From Streptomyces brasiliensis (lineage in GTDB: Bacteria; Actinomycetota; Actinomycetes; Streptomycetales; Streptomycetaceae), in NCBI RefSeq assembly GCF_014647875.1, contig NZ_BMQA01000025.1, forward strand, positions 1 through 64,000: a stretch of 64,000 bases of DNA, read 5' to 3'. Below are positions 26,145 through 34,858 of the stretch, piece by piece. The notes under the pieces were generated by a model. The model worked only from the letters and a program-made list of their open reading frames with translations, was not told the origin of the DNA and did no database searches. The number at the start of each line of letters is the position of its first letter. The first letter of the stretch is position 1. The translations under genes were made by a program, and so were the position numbers.

Positions 26145-26614
26145 TGGCACCGGACGGCTTCCCCGTCGCGGACGAACTCGAGATTCACCGTCTCAACGCG
26201 CGATACAACTGGGCCTGTTACGAGCGCGATGCCGAGGCGTACGCGGACTGTTTCACCCCGGACGGCGTGTACGAGTCCGCAAACACCGGCAGCCGGAACT
26301 GCGGGCGCGAGAGCCTGGCCGCAGGCATCCGTGCCGCTGCGGTCTCTGCCTGGCTCATGGGGCACGTGACGGCCGACAGCATGGTCGACATAGCTGGCGA
26401 CGCGGCGACGCAGAAGGTCTTCGTGCTGCTCTACCGCCGGGAGAGCAGCGACGGCGACAACGCCTTCTTCGCCAGCGGGTGGTACCGGGACCGCCTGGTG
26501 CGGACGCCCGACGGCTGGAGGTACAGCCACCGCACGTCGTACCTCGACCGCTCTCGGCTGCCCTGGACGCGCTATGCGCGGGGAGCCCACGGACCGGCCG
26601 CCGACCGCGACTGA
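26144..26614 (+). CDS. SnoaL-like (NTF2-fold) protein
   Basis: This 156-residue protein has the NTF2/SnoaL cone fold of polyketide cyclases, steroid isomerases and dehydratases: LEIHRLNARYNWACYERDAE, YADCFTPDGVYES, HVTADSMVDIAGD and a C-terminal WRYSHRTSYLDRS. The conserved RYxxxxDxxDxxxxxxCF pattern fits SnoaL_4-type enzymes. In bile-acid and steroid operons such proteins act as dehydratases or isomerases. The ATG at 26144 has AGGAAGG 7 bp upstream. It is the last gene of the operon and faces the TetR gene tail to tail. The substrate is unknown. Confidence 0.88.
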   Translation: MAPDGFPVADELEIHRLNARYNWACYERDAEAYADCFTPDGVYESANTGSRNCGRESLAAGIRAAAVSAWLMGHVTADSMVDIAGDAATQKVFVLLYRRESSDGDNAFFASGWYRDRLVRTPDGWRYSHRTSYLDRSRLPWTRYARGAHGPAADRD

Positions 26615-26696
26615 AGACGGTATCGAGTACTTCCCCCCTTCGCCGTAGCAGACAGGCCGTCCCCTCCCGTGCGGCTGGTCGGCAGGTCCGTCCCGC

Positions 26697-27341
26697 TCAG
26701 CCCGCGTCGGTGCGCGGCATCAGGGACCGGACGGCCTGCCGGCTCAGCGCCGTGGCGATCTCGGACGGCGACAGCGTCCCTTCCGGGCGGTACCACTGGT
26801 GGATCCAATTGATCATGCCCAGCACACCGAACACCGCGAGCCGGGAGTCCAGGTCCGCGGCGAACTCGCCCGCTTCCTGGCCACTCCTGACGAGTCGGCG
26901 CAGGGACGCCTCATAGGCGTCGCGGGTGGCGACGATGCGCTCCTGGTATGCGTCGGACAGGGTCGGCCGCTCGTTGTAGAAGGCGGCCGTCACGTGGAAG
27001 TGCTCGGCGGCGAACCTCGCGTGCTGGAACAGCATGCGTTCCAGCGTCTGCAGCGGCGTGCCGCCTTCGGCCTTGGCATTCTCGGTGAGCTCGACGAAGA
27101 ACCTGTGCGCGTAATCCGTGATGGCGAAGAGCAGGTCCTTCTTGGAGTCGATGTAGTAGTAGAGGCTGCCCTTCTTCAGGCCCACCGCGCCGGCCAGGTC
27201 CTGGAGGGATGTGGCCGCGTACCCCTTTTCGTAGAACAGCCGGGCAGCCGCCTCGAAGATCTGATCGTTCCTCACCTCGGCCTTGCGGGGGCGAATCTTG
27301 GGGCGCGGCCATTCCCGGCTCGTCTCACTCACGTGACCCAT
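26697..27341 (-). CDS. TetR-family regulator of the 23-28 kb acyl-CoA genes
   Basis: This 214-residue protein has an N-terminal helix-turn-helix (RNDQIFEAAARLFYEKGYAA, TSLQDLAGAVGLKKGSLYYY) with the KGSLYYYIDSKKDLLF recognition region common in TetR repressors of fatty-acid and steroid catabolism (FadR/KstR2-like). The C-terminal ligand domain is helical (WIHQWYRPEGTLSPSEIATA). The ATG at 27341 (MGHVSET) is chosen over 27407 because the extra residues look like translated leader. It is divergent from the crotonase at 27646. The palindrome at 27488 and its sibling at 22973 suggest it represses both the four-gene operon and the crotonase, with acyl-CoA as the likely inducer (inference). Confidence 0.92.
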   Translation of the reverse strand: MGHVSETSREWPRPKIRPRKAEVRNDQIFEAAARLFYEKGYAATSLQDLAGAVGLKKGSLYYYIDSKKDLLFAITDYAHRFFVELTENAKAEGGTPLQTLERMLFQHARFAAEHFHVTAAFYNERPTLSDAYQERIVATRDAYEASLRRLVRSGQEAGEFAADLDSRLAVFGVLGMINWIHQWYRPEGTLSPSEIATALSRQAVRSLMPRTDAG

Positions 27342-27463
27342 CCTCAAACCTGGGAGCCTTTGGGGACACGAGCATCGCACCAACCCTGACACAAGGGGAC
27401 ACCCCACCGGACGTTGCTTGTTCCGGCACGGCGAGCTCTTGCACGCTCCAAGTGATCACTAGC

Positions 27464-27501
27464 ATAATCCTATCGGTAGATTATTTTCTAACGCTCGGTA
27501 G
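27464..27501. promoter_or_regulatory. Two adjacent inverted repeats, candidate TetR operators
   Basis: ATAATC (27464-27469) pairs with GATTAT (27479-27484). Directly after, CTAACG-CT-CGGTAG (27488-27501) is a 14-bp imperfect palindrome that matches the one at 22973-22986. The rest of the 27342-27645 gap shows no gene. Confidence 0.55.
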
Positions 27502-27645
27502 GTCGTACGGATCGAGGGATCGTATGCGGGCCATCGGAAGGCTGGGACGGATCGTGGATACGGCTGAGGTGCGAGAAGGGGGCCAGGTGTCCATGCCCGC
27601 AGGGGTCGCAGGAATCGCCGCAGCCGCACGAAAGGCGTACGGGGC

Positions 27646-28548
27646 ATGAGCGCGGCAACGGACGTCGGAAAATTCCAGACCCTGTCGACCGAACTGGAGC
27701 GCGGGGTTCTCACCGTCACCCTCGACCGCCCCGACCGGATGAACGCCTTCACTGTCGACATGGCGAACGAACTCGTGCTGCTGTTCACCGAGGTGAACGT
27801 GCGTGACGAGGTGCGTGCCGTGGTGGTGACGGGAGCCGGCCGGGCCTTCTGCGCGGGCATGGAACTCGCGTCGGAGGGCAACGTGTTCGGGCTGGACGAG
27901 TCCCAGCGGCCGATGCTGTCCGACATGGGCGACCTCGACGACCCACAGATCCTGCGGGGCGTGCGCGACACAGGCGGACGGGTGACCCTGGCGATCTTCG
28001 AATGCCGCAAGCCCGTGATTGCGGCGATCAACGGCCCGGCCGTGGGCATCGGGGCCACGATGACCCTGGCCATGGACATCCGGCTGGCGTCGGAGGAGGC
28101 ACGGATCGGCTTCGTCTTCGGCAAGTTGGGCATCGTCCCCGAGGCGGCGTCGACCTGGTTCCTGCCACGGATCGTCGGCATGGCCCGGGCACTGGAGTGG
28201 GTGTACTCGGCCGAGATCCTTTCGGCGGAGGAAGCCAGGGACGGCGGACTGGTGAGCCGTGTCGTGGCTGCTACGTCGCTGCTCGAAGAGGCACAGGACC
28301 TGGCACGGCGGATCTCGCAGAACCGGTCGCCGGTCGCCGTCGCGCTCACGCGGCAGATGATGTACCGCAACAGCGCCCTGCCGCACCCGAGGGAGGCGCA
28401 CCGGATCGACTCGCTGGCGATGTTCTACACCAGCGCGGGAGATGGCAAGGACGGCGTCAGGGCTTTCCTCGAGAAGCGGGAACCCCGCTTCTCGAGCAGC
28501 GCGCACACGGGGATGCCCCCGTTCTACCCCTGGTGGGACGACGAGTGA
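27646..28548 (+). CDS. Enoyl-CoA hydratase-related protein (crotonase)
   Basis: This 300-residue crotonase shows VLTVTLDRPDRMNAFTVDMA, VVTGAGRAFCAGMELASEG and AAINGPAVGIGATMTLAMDI, with the late motif KLGIVPEAASTWFLPRIVG. The last is typical of a crotonase subgroup in actinobacteria and proteobacteria that keeps one catalytic Glu (VPEA). The C-terminus is extended to PPFYPWWDDE. It stands alone on the plus strand, divergent from TetR. It is likely a second hydratase with different chain or branch preference than the 23052 enzyme. Confidence 0.92.
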   Translation: MSAATDVGKFQTLSTELERGVLTVTLDRPDRMNAFTVDMANELVLLFTEVNVRDEVRAVVVTGAGRAFCAGMELASEGNVFGLDESQRPMLSDMGDLDDPQILRGVRDTGGRVTLAIFECRKPVIAAINGPAVGIGATMTLAMDIRLASEEARIGFVFGKLGIVPEAASTWFLPRIVGMARALEWVYSAEILSAEEARDGGLVSRVVAATSLLEEAQDLARRISQNRSPVAVALTRQMMYRNSALPHPREAHRIDSLAMFYTSAGDGKDGVRAFLEKREPRFSSSAHTGMPPFYPWWDDE

Positions 28549-28722
28549 GGAACACCCGGGACGGGTGAAGGTCACCGGCTGACGGACCGGCCGTCATCTC
28601 GTGCGGGCCGCGCGGGTCGAGTGATGCGCGCTGAGTTTCGTCGAGGTGGTCGTACGGGTGGGCGGGGCGGCCGCAGAAATGGCTGCCCTCCTCTGAGTGA
28701 GCGTCACGGACCTCGTGACCGG

Positions 28723-29907
28723 TCAGCGCCGGACAGGTGCCGTGGTGAGCTCCTGCTGGAGATCGCGGCGCAGCCGCAGGAAGCGGCGCGGGTTGTGGAA
28801 GGCGGCGACCGCTACGCGGCGGTCCGTGGCGTCGGTGAAGGCGAACACGGTGCCGCGGTCGGATCCGTCCTCTCCGGCTTCGAGTACGTGGACCGAGGAC
28901 GCGAGGTCGGGGCGGCCGACCAGCTGGAAGTTCACGTCGTACTGGGTGCTCCAGAAGTAGGGCAGCGCCGGTGGGCGGCCCGACTCCCGGCCGAGGACGG
29001 CGGCCGCCACCACGGCCGCCTGGTCGACCGCCGTAGTCCAGTGCTCGTGACGTGCGCAGTCGCCGTACATCGGCTCCTCCCACACGGCGACGTCACCGAG
29101 CGCCCACACCCGGTCGGCGGCCCGACCGCGGGCGTCGCACGGCACGCCCGCGGCGTCATCGAGGCCGAGGCCGGCCAGCCAGTCGTTGTTGGGTTTTGCG
29201 CCGATGCCGACGACGACGTGGGCTGCGACGAGTTCGGTGCCGTCGGCGAGCCGGACGGCCACGGTGTCGGGCGTCTCCTGGAGCGAGGTGATGGGGACGC
29301 CGGTCAGTACGCGCACTCCTGCGGCTCGGTGCAGCCGGGTGAAGCAGGCGCCGAGCTCGGGGCCGAGGACGGGTTCGAGAGGCGTGCTCGCGAGCTCGAC
29401 GACGGTGACGTCCAGCCCGGACCCGCGCGCGGCGGCCGCGACCTCGAGCCCGATGAAACCGCCGCCCACGACGGTCATCGGGCCGTCGTCCGCCAGCGCG
29501 GTACGCAGCCGGACGCTGTCGGTCAGGGTGCGCAGCCGGTGGACGCGACCGTCGGGGGCTGCGCCCGGCCAGGTGCGGGCGGCCGCGCCAGTGGCCACGA
29601 CGAGCTGGTCGTAGTCGATCCGGTCGCCGTCGGCCAGCGTGACGGCCTCGGTGTCCACTGCGACGGCTCGAGCGCCGAGCACGGTTTCGATGCCGGCCTC
29701 CGCGAGCTTCTCGGGGGTGGTCAGCGCGGTACGCGAGGCCTCCCATTCGCCGGTCAGCACCTGCTTGGACAACGGCGGGCGGTCATAGGGGAGGTGGTGC
29801 TCGTCGCCCACCAGCCGCAGCCTGCCCGTGTATCCGTTGCCTCGCAGCGCCTCGGCGACCCGCAGGCCGGCGAGCGAGGCGCCGACGACGACTATCCCGC
29901 CGCTCAT
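28723..29907 (-). CDS. FAD-dependent ferredoxin reductase
   Basis: This 394-residue pyridine nucleotide-disulphide oxidoreductase has IVVVGASLAGLRVAEALRGN (FAD dinucleotide fold), LPYDRPPLSKQVLTG, QLVVATGAAARTWPG, the second dinucleotide fold MTVVGGGFIGLEVAAAARG and DRVWALGDVAVWEEP with the FAD-binding Gly-Asp. The C-terminal domain (YFWSTQYDVNFQLVG) is of the ferredoxin/rubredoxin reductase type that serves P450s and Rieske oxygenases. It would pass electrons from NAD(P)H to the [3Fe-4S] ferredoxin at 59111 and on to the three P450s. It is a single gene on the minus strand; the start ATG is at the expected glycine-rich N-terminus. Confidence 0.93.
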   Translation of the reverse strand: MSGGIVVVGASLAGLRVAEALRGNGYTGRLRLVGDEHHLPYDRPPLSKQVLTGEWEASRTALTTPEKLAEAGIETVLGARAVAVDTEAVTLADGDRIDYDQLVVATGAAARTWPGAAPDGRVHRLRTLTDSVRLRTALADDGPMTVVGGGFIGLEVAAAARGSGLDVTVVELASTPLEPVLGPELGACFTRLHRAAGVRVLTGVPITSLQETPDTVAVRLADGTELVAAHVVVGIGAKPNNDWLAGLGLDDAAGVPCDARGRAADRVWALGDVAVWEEPMYGDCARHEHWTTAVDQAAVVAAAVLGRESGRPPALPYFWSTQYDVNFQLVGRPDLASSVHVLEAGEDGSDRGTVFAFTDATDRRVAVAAFHNPRRFLRLRRDLQQELTTAPVRR

Positions 29908-30054
29908 GCCTGGGTCCTCGGACCACCGGCCCGGTCGGGGTGAATTCCGGGTGTGGGGACGGGGGCGGTCAAGGCTCGGAAGGTGGCGGTCATCGGTCTC
30001 CCTCGAGGGCTGTATCGGGGATGGACGGAATCAGCGTGAAGATCTTGATATAGA

Positions 30055-30076
30055 AACCAATCACTGTCAGGATAAT
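30055..30076. promoter_or_regulatory. Cluster-wide dyad motif, site 1
   Basis: AACCA, 9 bp, AGGAT: a member of the nine-site AAYCA-N9-NGRTT family, about 100 bp upstream of the aldehyde dehydrogenase start. Confidence 0.5.
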
Positions 30077-30174
30077 GTGTCACTGATCACGGTCGGCGCA
30101 ACTCCTGGCGCGCCTGCGCCCTGCCACATGGCCGACGTGGCTCACCCATCGCGAACCGGACGTGGAGGAAACCC

Positions 30175-31575
30175 ATGCTGAGCATGACGATCGACGGCGA
30201 GACCGTCGACGCACATGACACGTTCGACGTCGTCAACCCGGCGACCGGGGCCGTCGAGGCGCAGGCACCCGAGTGCACGCCGGAGCAGCTCGACCAGGCG
30301 ATGACGTCGGCCGCCCGTGCCTACCAGAGCTGGAAGCGTGACGACGACGCGCGCCGGCAGGCCCTGCGCGACCTGGCCGACGCCGTCGACGCCCACCAGA
30401 AGGAATTGACCGCGCTCCTGGTCCAGGAGACCGGCAAGCCGCTGGCCGTCGCCGCGGGCGAAGTCGCCTCCTCGGCACCCTGGATCCGCTACTACGCCGA
30501 ACTGGAGTGGCCGAAGCGGGTGATCCAGGACGACGACGCCGCCAGGATCGAGGTGGCCCACCGCCCGATGGGCGTGGTCGCCGCGATCACCCCATGGAAC
30601 GGCCCGGTCGGCATGTGGACCTGGAAGATCGCCCCGGCCCTGCGCGGCGGCAACACCGTCGTGCTCAAGCCCTCGCCGTTCACTCCGCTCTCGACCCTGC
30701 TGCTGGGCCGGATCGGCGCCGAGGTGCTGCCTCCCGGCGTCATCAACATCGTCACCGGTGGCGACGAGCTCGGCAAGGCCATGACCGCGCACCCGACGCC
30801 GCGCAAGGTCAGCTTCACAGGTTCGATCCCGGCTGGGCGGTCCGTGGCCGTCAACGCCGCCCACGACCTCAAGCGGGTCACCCTCGAACTCGGAGGCAAT
30901 GACGCAGCGATCGTCCTGGACGACGCGGACCTGGAGAACGCCGCCGGCACCCTGTTCGCGTTCTCGATGTTCAACTGCGGCCAGATCTGCTGCATCCCCA
31001 AGCGCATCTTCGTTCCCGCGAACCGTTACGAGGAATTCGTCGACGCGTTCGGCGCGGCCGCGCGCTCGATGGTCGTCGGCGATCCGACCGACCCCGTCAC
31101 GGCGATGGGCCCGCTGACCACCCGGCCCCAGTTCGACCGGGTCTCGGAGCTGGTGTCCGACGCCGTCGCCGGCGGCGCACGGGTGGTGGCCGGAGGCAAG
31201 CCCATCGAGGGCGGCGGGTACTTCTTCGAGCCGACGGTCTTCGCCGACGTGGCGGAGGGCGTGCGGATCGTCGACGAGGAGCAGTTCGGCCCGGCGATCC
31301 CGCTGCTGAAGTACGACACCGTCGACGAAGTCGTCGCGCGTGCCAACGCCACCGACTACGGCCTGTCCGGTTCGGTCTGGTCCGCCGACGAGGAGAAGGC
31401 CGGGGCCGTTGCCGAACAGCTCGAGTGCGGCACGGCCTGGATCAACTGCCATGCGATGCTGCCCTCCCACGCGCCCTTCTCCGGTGCCAAACACAGTGGC
31501 CTCGGTGTGGCCAATGGTGAGGACGGGCTGCTCTCCTTCACCGAGCAGCAGGTTGTCCACACGGCGAGGGGCTGA
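30175..31575 (+). CDS. Aldehyde dehydrogenase
   Basis: This 466-residue NAD(P)-dependent aldehyde dehydrogenase has the cofactor site TPWNGPVGMWTWKIAPAL and VSFTGSIPAGR, the general base Glu238 in LELGGNDA and the catalytic Cys272 in FNCGQIC. A second Cys follows directly. It would oxidise an aldehyde, such as one made by P450 or alcohol dehydrogenase action, to the acid, which the acyl-CoA synthetase at 49728 could then activate. It leads an operon with a lipoprotein binding protein (5 bp gap), a flavoprotein and a SnoaL protein. The start ATG at 30175 follows GGAGGAAACC. Confidence 0.95.
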   Translation: MLSMTIDGETVDAHDTFDVVNPATGAVEAQAPECTPEQLDQAMTSAARAYQSWKRDDDARRQALRDLADAVDAHQKELTALLVQETGKPLAVAAGEVASSAPWIRYYAELEWPKRVIQDDDAARIEVAHRPMGVVAAITPWNGPVGMWTWKIAPALRGGNTVVLKPSPFTPLSTLLLGRIGAEVLPPGVINIVTGGDELGKAMTAHPTPRKVSFTGSIPAGRSVAVNAAHDLKRVTLELGGNDAAIVLDDADLENAAGTLFAFSMFNCGQICCIPKRIFVPANRYEEFVDAFGAAARSMVVGDPTDPVTAMGPLTTRPQFDRVSELVSDAVAGGARVVAGGKPIEGGGYFFEPTVFADVAEGVRIVDEEQFGPAIPLLKYDTVDEVVARANATDYGLSGSVWSADEEKAGAVAEQLECGTAWINCHAMLPSHAPFSGAKHSGLGVANGEDGLLSFTEQQVVHTARG

Positions 31576-31580
31576 TCCCG

Positions 31581-32762
31581 ATGGGCAGAGGAACTCTCAC
31601 CGGACTCGCGGTGCTTCCGCTGCTGCTCACCGCATGCGGTGGCGGCGGAGCGGGGGGAGCGGCTGCCGACGGGCCGATCAAGATCATGACGATCGCTTCG
31701 TTCGAGAGCCCGGTCTACTCCGTGCCGTGGCTGAAGACGGCCGTGACCGCCGCGGTGGACCGGCTCAACGACGAGGGTGGCATCGACGGCCGTAAGGTCG
31801 AAATGCTGACCTGCAACGACAAGTTCGACCCCAATGAGGCCACGGCGTGCGCGCAGCGCGCCGTGTCCGAACAGGTCGTCGCGGTCGTCGGACCGCTCTC
31901 GCCCAATATCGGTCCGATCGCGGCGGTGATGAAGCAGGCGCGGATTCCGATCATCGGCCCTGGGGGTGCCGACGGCCAGAACGAGGCGACCAGCCCGGTG
32001 TCCTACCCCATCAACGCGACCCCCGTCGGCATGGGTGTCGGCGCCGGAAAGCTCGCGGTCGAGCGCGGGGGCCCGAACGTCGTCGTGATCGGCGGAGACA
32101 ACGAGACCGCCCGCGCCGGCGCCAAATGGGCCGCGAAGGGCGTCGAGTCGGCCGACGGCAAGGCGACCACGATCTACGCCCCGATCGGCTCGGCCGACTA
32201 CTCGACGGTGGCGGCCAAGGCGGTCGACCTCCACCCCGACGCGGTGTCCCTGCAGGGCTCGGGCGCCGACGCCGGCCGGATCGCGGCTGCCCTCCGAGCG
32301 GCCGGATACGACGGTCTGATCACCGGAATCTCCTCGATGGTCACCCCGGGTGTCCTGAAGATCCTCGGAACGGGCGCGAAGAACATCCTGCTCACGTCCC
32401 GCGGTCACGCCGCGTCCGACACCTCGATCCCCGAGATCGCGACGTTCACCAAGGCGATGAAGGCCGCCGACCCCAAGGTCAACGTCGACGACATCGGTCT
32501 CAACGGCTGGCTGGCGGTCAAGCTGTTCGCCGCGGTCGCCGAGGGCCACCGGATCACCGACGGTGCGTCGGTCATCGAGGCCCTCGCCAATATCAAGGAG
32601 CCGGTCAGCCTGGGCGACGCCTACCCGGATTACAAGGGCATCCAGGATCCCCCTCCGCTGCCGGAGTACCCGCGGGTCGCGTCGTTCGAGGTGGGCACCA
32701 GCGCCGTCGAGAACGGCCGGATCGTCCCGGACGGCGGCTTCTTCGATCCCTTCGCCAAGTAA
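31581..32762 (+). CDS. ABC-transporter substrate-binding lipoprotein (Leu/Ile/Val type)
   Basis: This 393-residue periplasmic-binding-protein-like lipoprotein has an N-terminal signal peptide with the lipobox LLLTACG (Cys near residue 19). A type I binding fold follows (VDRLNDEGGIDGRKVEMLTC, then VVGPLSPNIGPIAAVMKQAR, PIIGPGGADGQNEA), as in LivK-type receptors. Homologues in catabolic clusters bind aromatic or alicyclic acids. No permease or ATPase gene is in the window, so the receptor is an orphan or uses a distant transporter. It sits between the aldehyde dehydrogenase and flavoprotein genes of one operon, which suggests that it captures the pathway substrate. Confidence 0.92.
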   Translation: MGRGTLTGLAVLPLLLTACGGGGAGGAAADGPIKIMTIASFESPVYSVPWLKTAVTAAVDRLNDEGGIDGRKVEMLTCNDKFDPNEATACAQRAVSEQVVAVVGPLSPNIGPIAAVMKQARIPIIGPGGADGQNEATSPVSYPINATPVGMGVGAGKLAVERGGPNVVVIGGDNETARAGAKWAAKGVESADGKATTIYAPIGSADYSTVAAKAVDLHPDAVSLQGSGADAGRIAAALRAAGYDGLITGISSMVTPGVLKILGTGAKNILLTSRGHAASDTSIPEIATFTKAMKAADPKVNVDDIGLNGWLAVKLFAAVAEGHRITDGASVIEALANIKEPVSLGDAYPDYKGIQDPPPLPEYPRVASFEVGTSAVENGRIVPDGGFFDPFAK

Positions 32763-32829
32763 CCCGGCGTCGGCGAGGGACTGCGACGGGGCCGCCTTCG
32801 CCGACACCGCAGTGCAGAAAGGCTCATTC

Positions 32830-34254
32830 ATGGCAGGAACCCGCAGGATCGTCGTGATCGGGGCCGGTGGCGCCGGCCTCGCCGCCGCACTCGAGGCCGG
32901 CCGGGCCGGCGCCGACGTACTCCTTCTCGAAGCAGCCGAGCAGGTCGGTGGCGCGACAGCCCGGGCCGGGGGCGTCGTCTACGCCTCCGACACCCCGGTC
33001 CAAAAGGCCCGTGGCGTCCAGGACTCCGTCGACGAGCTCATCAACTACTACATGACGGTGAGCCGGCACGAACTCGAGCCGCGGCTGCTGCGCGCATCGG
33101 CCGAGGGCACCCGGCAGGTGATCGGCTGGCTCGAAGACCTCGGCATCACCTGGAACCCCGATCGCCTGTACATCGCCGGGCTGGAGCACAAGCCGCGCGG
33201 CCACATGCCCACCGGTGACACCCGCGGGCTCGGCCCGGCGGGCGGTGCCATGATCGTCGCCGCCCTGCTCACCGCGGTCGAGCGGGCCGACAACGTCGAG
33301 ATCCGCACGGGCACCCGGTGCACCTCGCTGCTCACCGGTGAGGACCAGGTTGTGGTCGGCGTGCGCACCGAGACCGGTGAGGAGATCCCGGCGGACGCCG
33401 TCATCCTCGCCACGGGCGGCTTCGGCGCCGGCACCGAGATGCTGCGGAAGTACTGGCCCGACGCGGTCCGACACGGCGACTGGCACTGGTATCTCGGCCC
33501 CGACACCAACATCGGTGACGGGGTCCGGATGGGCCTGGCCGCCGGAGGCGAACTCCGCGGCCGCGGTGGCACCTTGCTCGAGACGCCGAACTTCGGCCGG
33601 CTCAACGACGCCTTCACCCCGCCCTGGCTCATCTACGTCAACAAGCACGGCCACCGGTTCGTCGACGAGACCGACACCTACTGCGTGATGCCGCACCTCA
33701 TCGGCCGCCAGCCCGAGGGCAGGTGCTGGGCGGTCTTCGACGATGCCGCGCTGCAGAAGGTCGCCGACGGCGGGTACGTCGACCCTTACGGCCTCGGTGT
33801 CGACCTGGAGTCGAACTGGACCGCAGCCATGCTGCGCAGGCAGATAGAGGCCGGCGTCGTGACGTCCGGCGCCACCCTGGCCGAACTCGCCGCGCGCACG
33901 GGTATCGCAGCCGCGGGACTCGAGGCGACCGCTGAGCAGTGGAACGCCGATGTCGCGGGCGGACGCGACACGGTCTTCGAGAAGCAGGGGACGCTGGCGC
34001 CGGTCTCGACCGCCCCGTTCTACGCCGTGGAGCTGCGGCCGGCCATCATCGGCATCACCTTCGCCGGGCTCCGGATCGACCACGAGGCCCGAGTGCTCGA
34101 CACGGCGGGCCGCCCGATTCCGGGCCTGTTCGCAGGCGGCGAGGTGGTCGGCGGTCTCGACGCCGATGTGTACGCCGGAGGCGGCACCTCCATCGGCAAC
34201 GCCCTCGTCTTCGGCCGCACCGCCGCCCGGACGGCGACCGGGGGAGCGGCGTAG
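32830..34254 (+). CDS. FAD-dependent dehydrogenase/reductase, KSTD-fumarate reductase type
   Basis: This 474-residue flavoprotein has an N-terminal FAD fold (RIVVIGAGGAGLAAALEAGR), the VGGATARAGGVVYAS loop, a substrate-domain insert and a C-terminal FAD region (PIPGLFAGGEVVGGLDADVY, AGGGTSIGNALVFGR). The last block is typical of 3-ketosteroid-delta1-dehydrogenase-like and fumarate-reductase flavoproteins. It would insert or reduce a C-C double bond next to a carbonyl in a ring. The active-site tyrosines of true KSTDs cannot be assigned by eye, so steroid specificity is unproven. The ATG at 32830 has AGAAAGG upstream. Its stop overlaps the next start. Confidence 0.9.
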   Translation: MAGTRRIVVIGAGGAGLAAALEAGRAGADVLLLEAAEQVGGATARAGGVVYASDTPVQKARGVQDSVDELINYYMTVSRHELEPRLLRASAEGTRQVIGWLEDLGITWNPDRLYIAGLEHKPRGHMPTGDTRGLGPAGGAMIVAALLTAVERADNVEIRTGTRCTSLLTGEDQVVVGVRTETGEEIPADAVILATGGFGAGTEMLRKYWPDAVRHGDWHWYLGPDTNIGDGVRMGLAAGGELRGRGGTLLETPNFGRLNDAFTPPWLIYVNKHGHRFVDETDTYCVMPHLIGRQPEGRCWAVFDDAALQKVADGGYVDPYGLGVDLESNWTAAMLRRQIEAGVVTSGATLAELAARTGIAAAGLEATAEQWNADVAGGRDTVFEKQGTLAPVSTAPFYAVELRPAIIGITFAGLRIDHEARVLDTAGRPIPGLFAGGEVVGGLDADVYAGGGTSIGNALVFGRTAARTATGGAA

Positions 34255-34754
34255 TGGCCCCGGCGCTTCCCGCCCCCGGTGACCGGAGCACCCAGGAGGT
34301 CGCGGACCGCCTGGCCATCCACGAGCTCTACGCCCGCTACGCCCAGGCAGCCGATCTGGCGGACGGCGCGGCCTACGCCGACTGCTTCACCGAGGACGGT
34401 TGGACCGACATCTCCTCCTTCGGCCACACCGCCGAGTCCTTCCAGGCGAGGGGTTTGGACATCCTCGACGAGACCGGGAAGGTACGCGGTCGCGCCCGTC
34501 TGCGCGCCATCGCGACCAAAGCCTCCGGCGCACCGCTCTACCACCACCTCACGGTCAACGTCCTTGTCACCTCCTACGACGGGGACCGGGCCACTGGCGC
34601 GGCATACTTCGTCGTGCTCTCGCCCGACGGTCGCGTCCACCAGTTCGGGCGCTACGAGGACGTCATCGTCCGCGACACCGACGGACAGTGGCGGTTCGCG
34701 GAGCGGAGGGACCTCGCGGCGTACAACTCCGGCACGACCCTTCCCCAGGGCTGA
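34254..34754 (+). CDS. SnoaL-like (NTF2-fold) protein, second copy
   Basis: This 166-residue protein starts at a GTG overlapping the TAG of the flavoprotein by one base. It has the SnoaL_4-type pattern DRLAIHELYARYAQAADLAD, YADCFTEDGWTD, a His-rich YHHLTVNVLVTSYDGD strand and WRFAERRDLAAYNSG. It is related in pattern to the 26144 protein but divergent. Co-translation with a KSTD-like flavoprotein suggests it isomerises or dehydrates the flavoprotein's product (inference). A hairpin terminator follows at 34786. Confidence 0.88.
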   Translation: MAPALPAPGDRSTQEVADRLAIHELYARYAQAADLADGAAYADCFTEDGWTDISSFGHTAESFQARGLDILDETGKVRGRARLRAIATKASGAPLYHHLTVNVLVTSYDGDRATGAAYFVVLSPDGRVHQFGRYEDVIVRDTDGQWRFAERRDLAAYNSGTTLPQG

Positions 34755-34785
34755 GTCCGGCACGGCGAGGGAGGCATTCCACGGC

Positions 34786-34826
34786 CACCTGCCCACACGA
34801 CGCTGATCGCGGGGTGTGGGCAGGTG
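34786..34826. terminator. Bidirectional terminator between convergent genes
   Basis: A 13-bp perfect inverted repeat (34786-34798 with 34814-34826) lies between the SnoaL gene (plus, ends 34754) and the P450 gene (minus, ends 34859). Confidence 0.8.
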
Positions 34827-34858
34827 CAATGTGCCGGGCGTCCGGGGGAGACAGGTCG

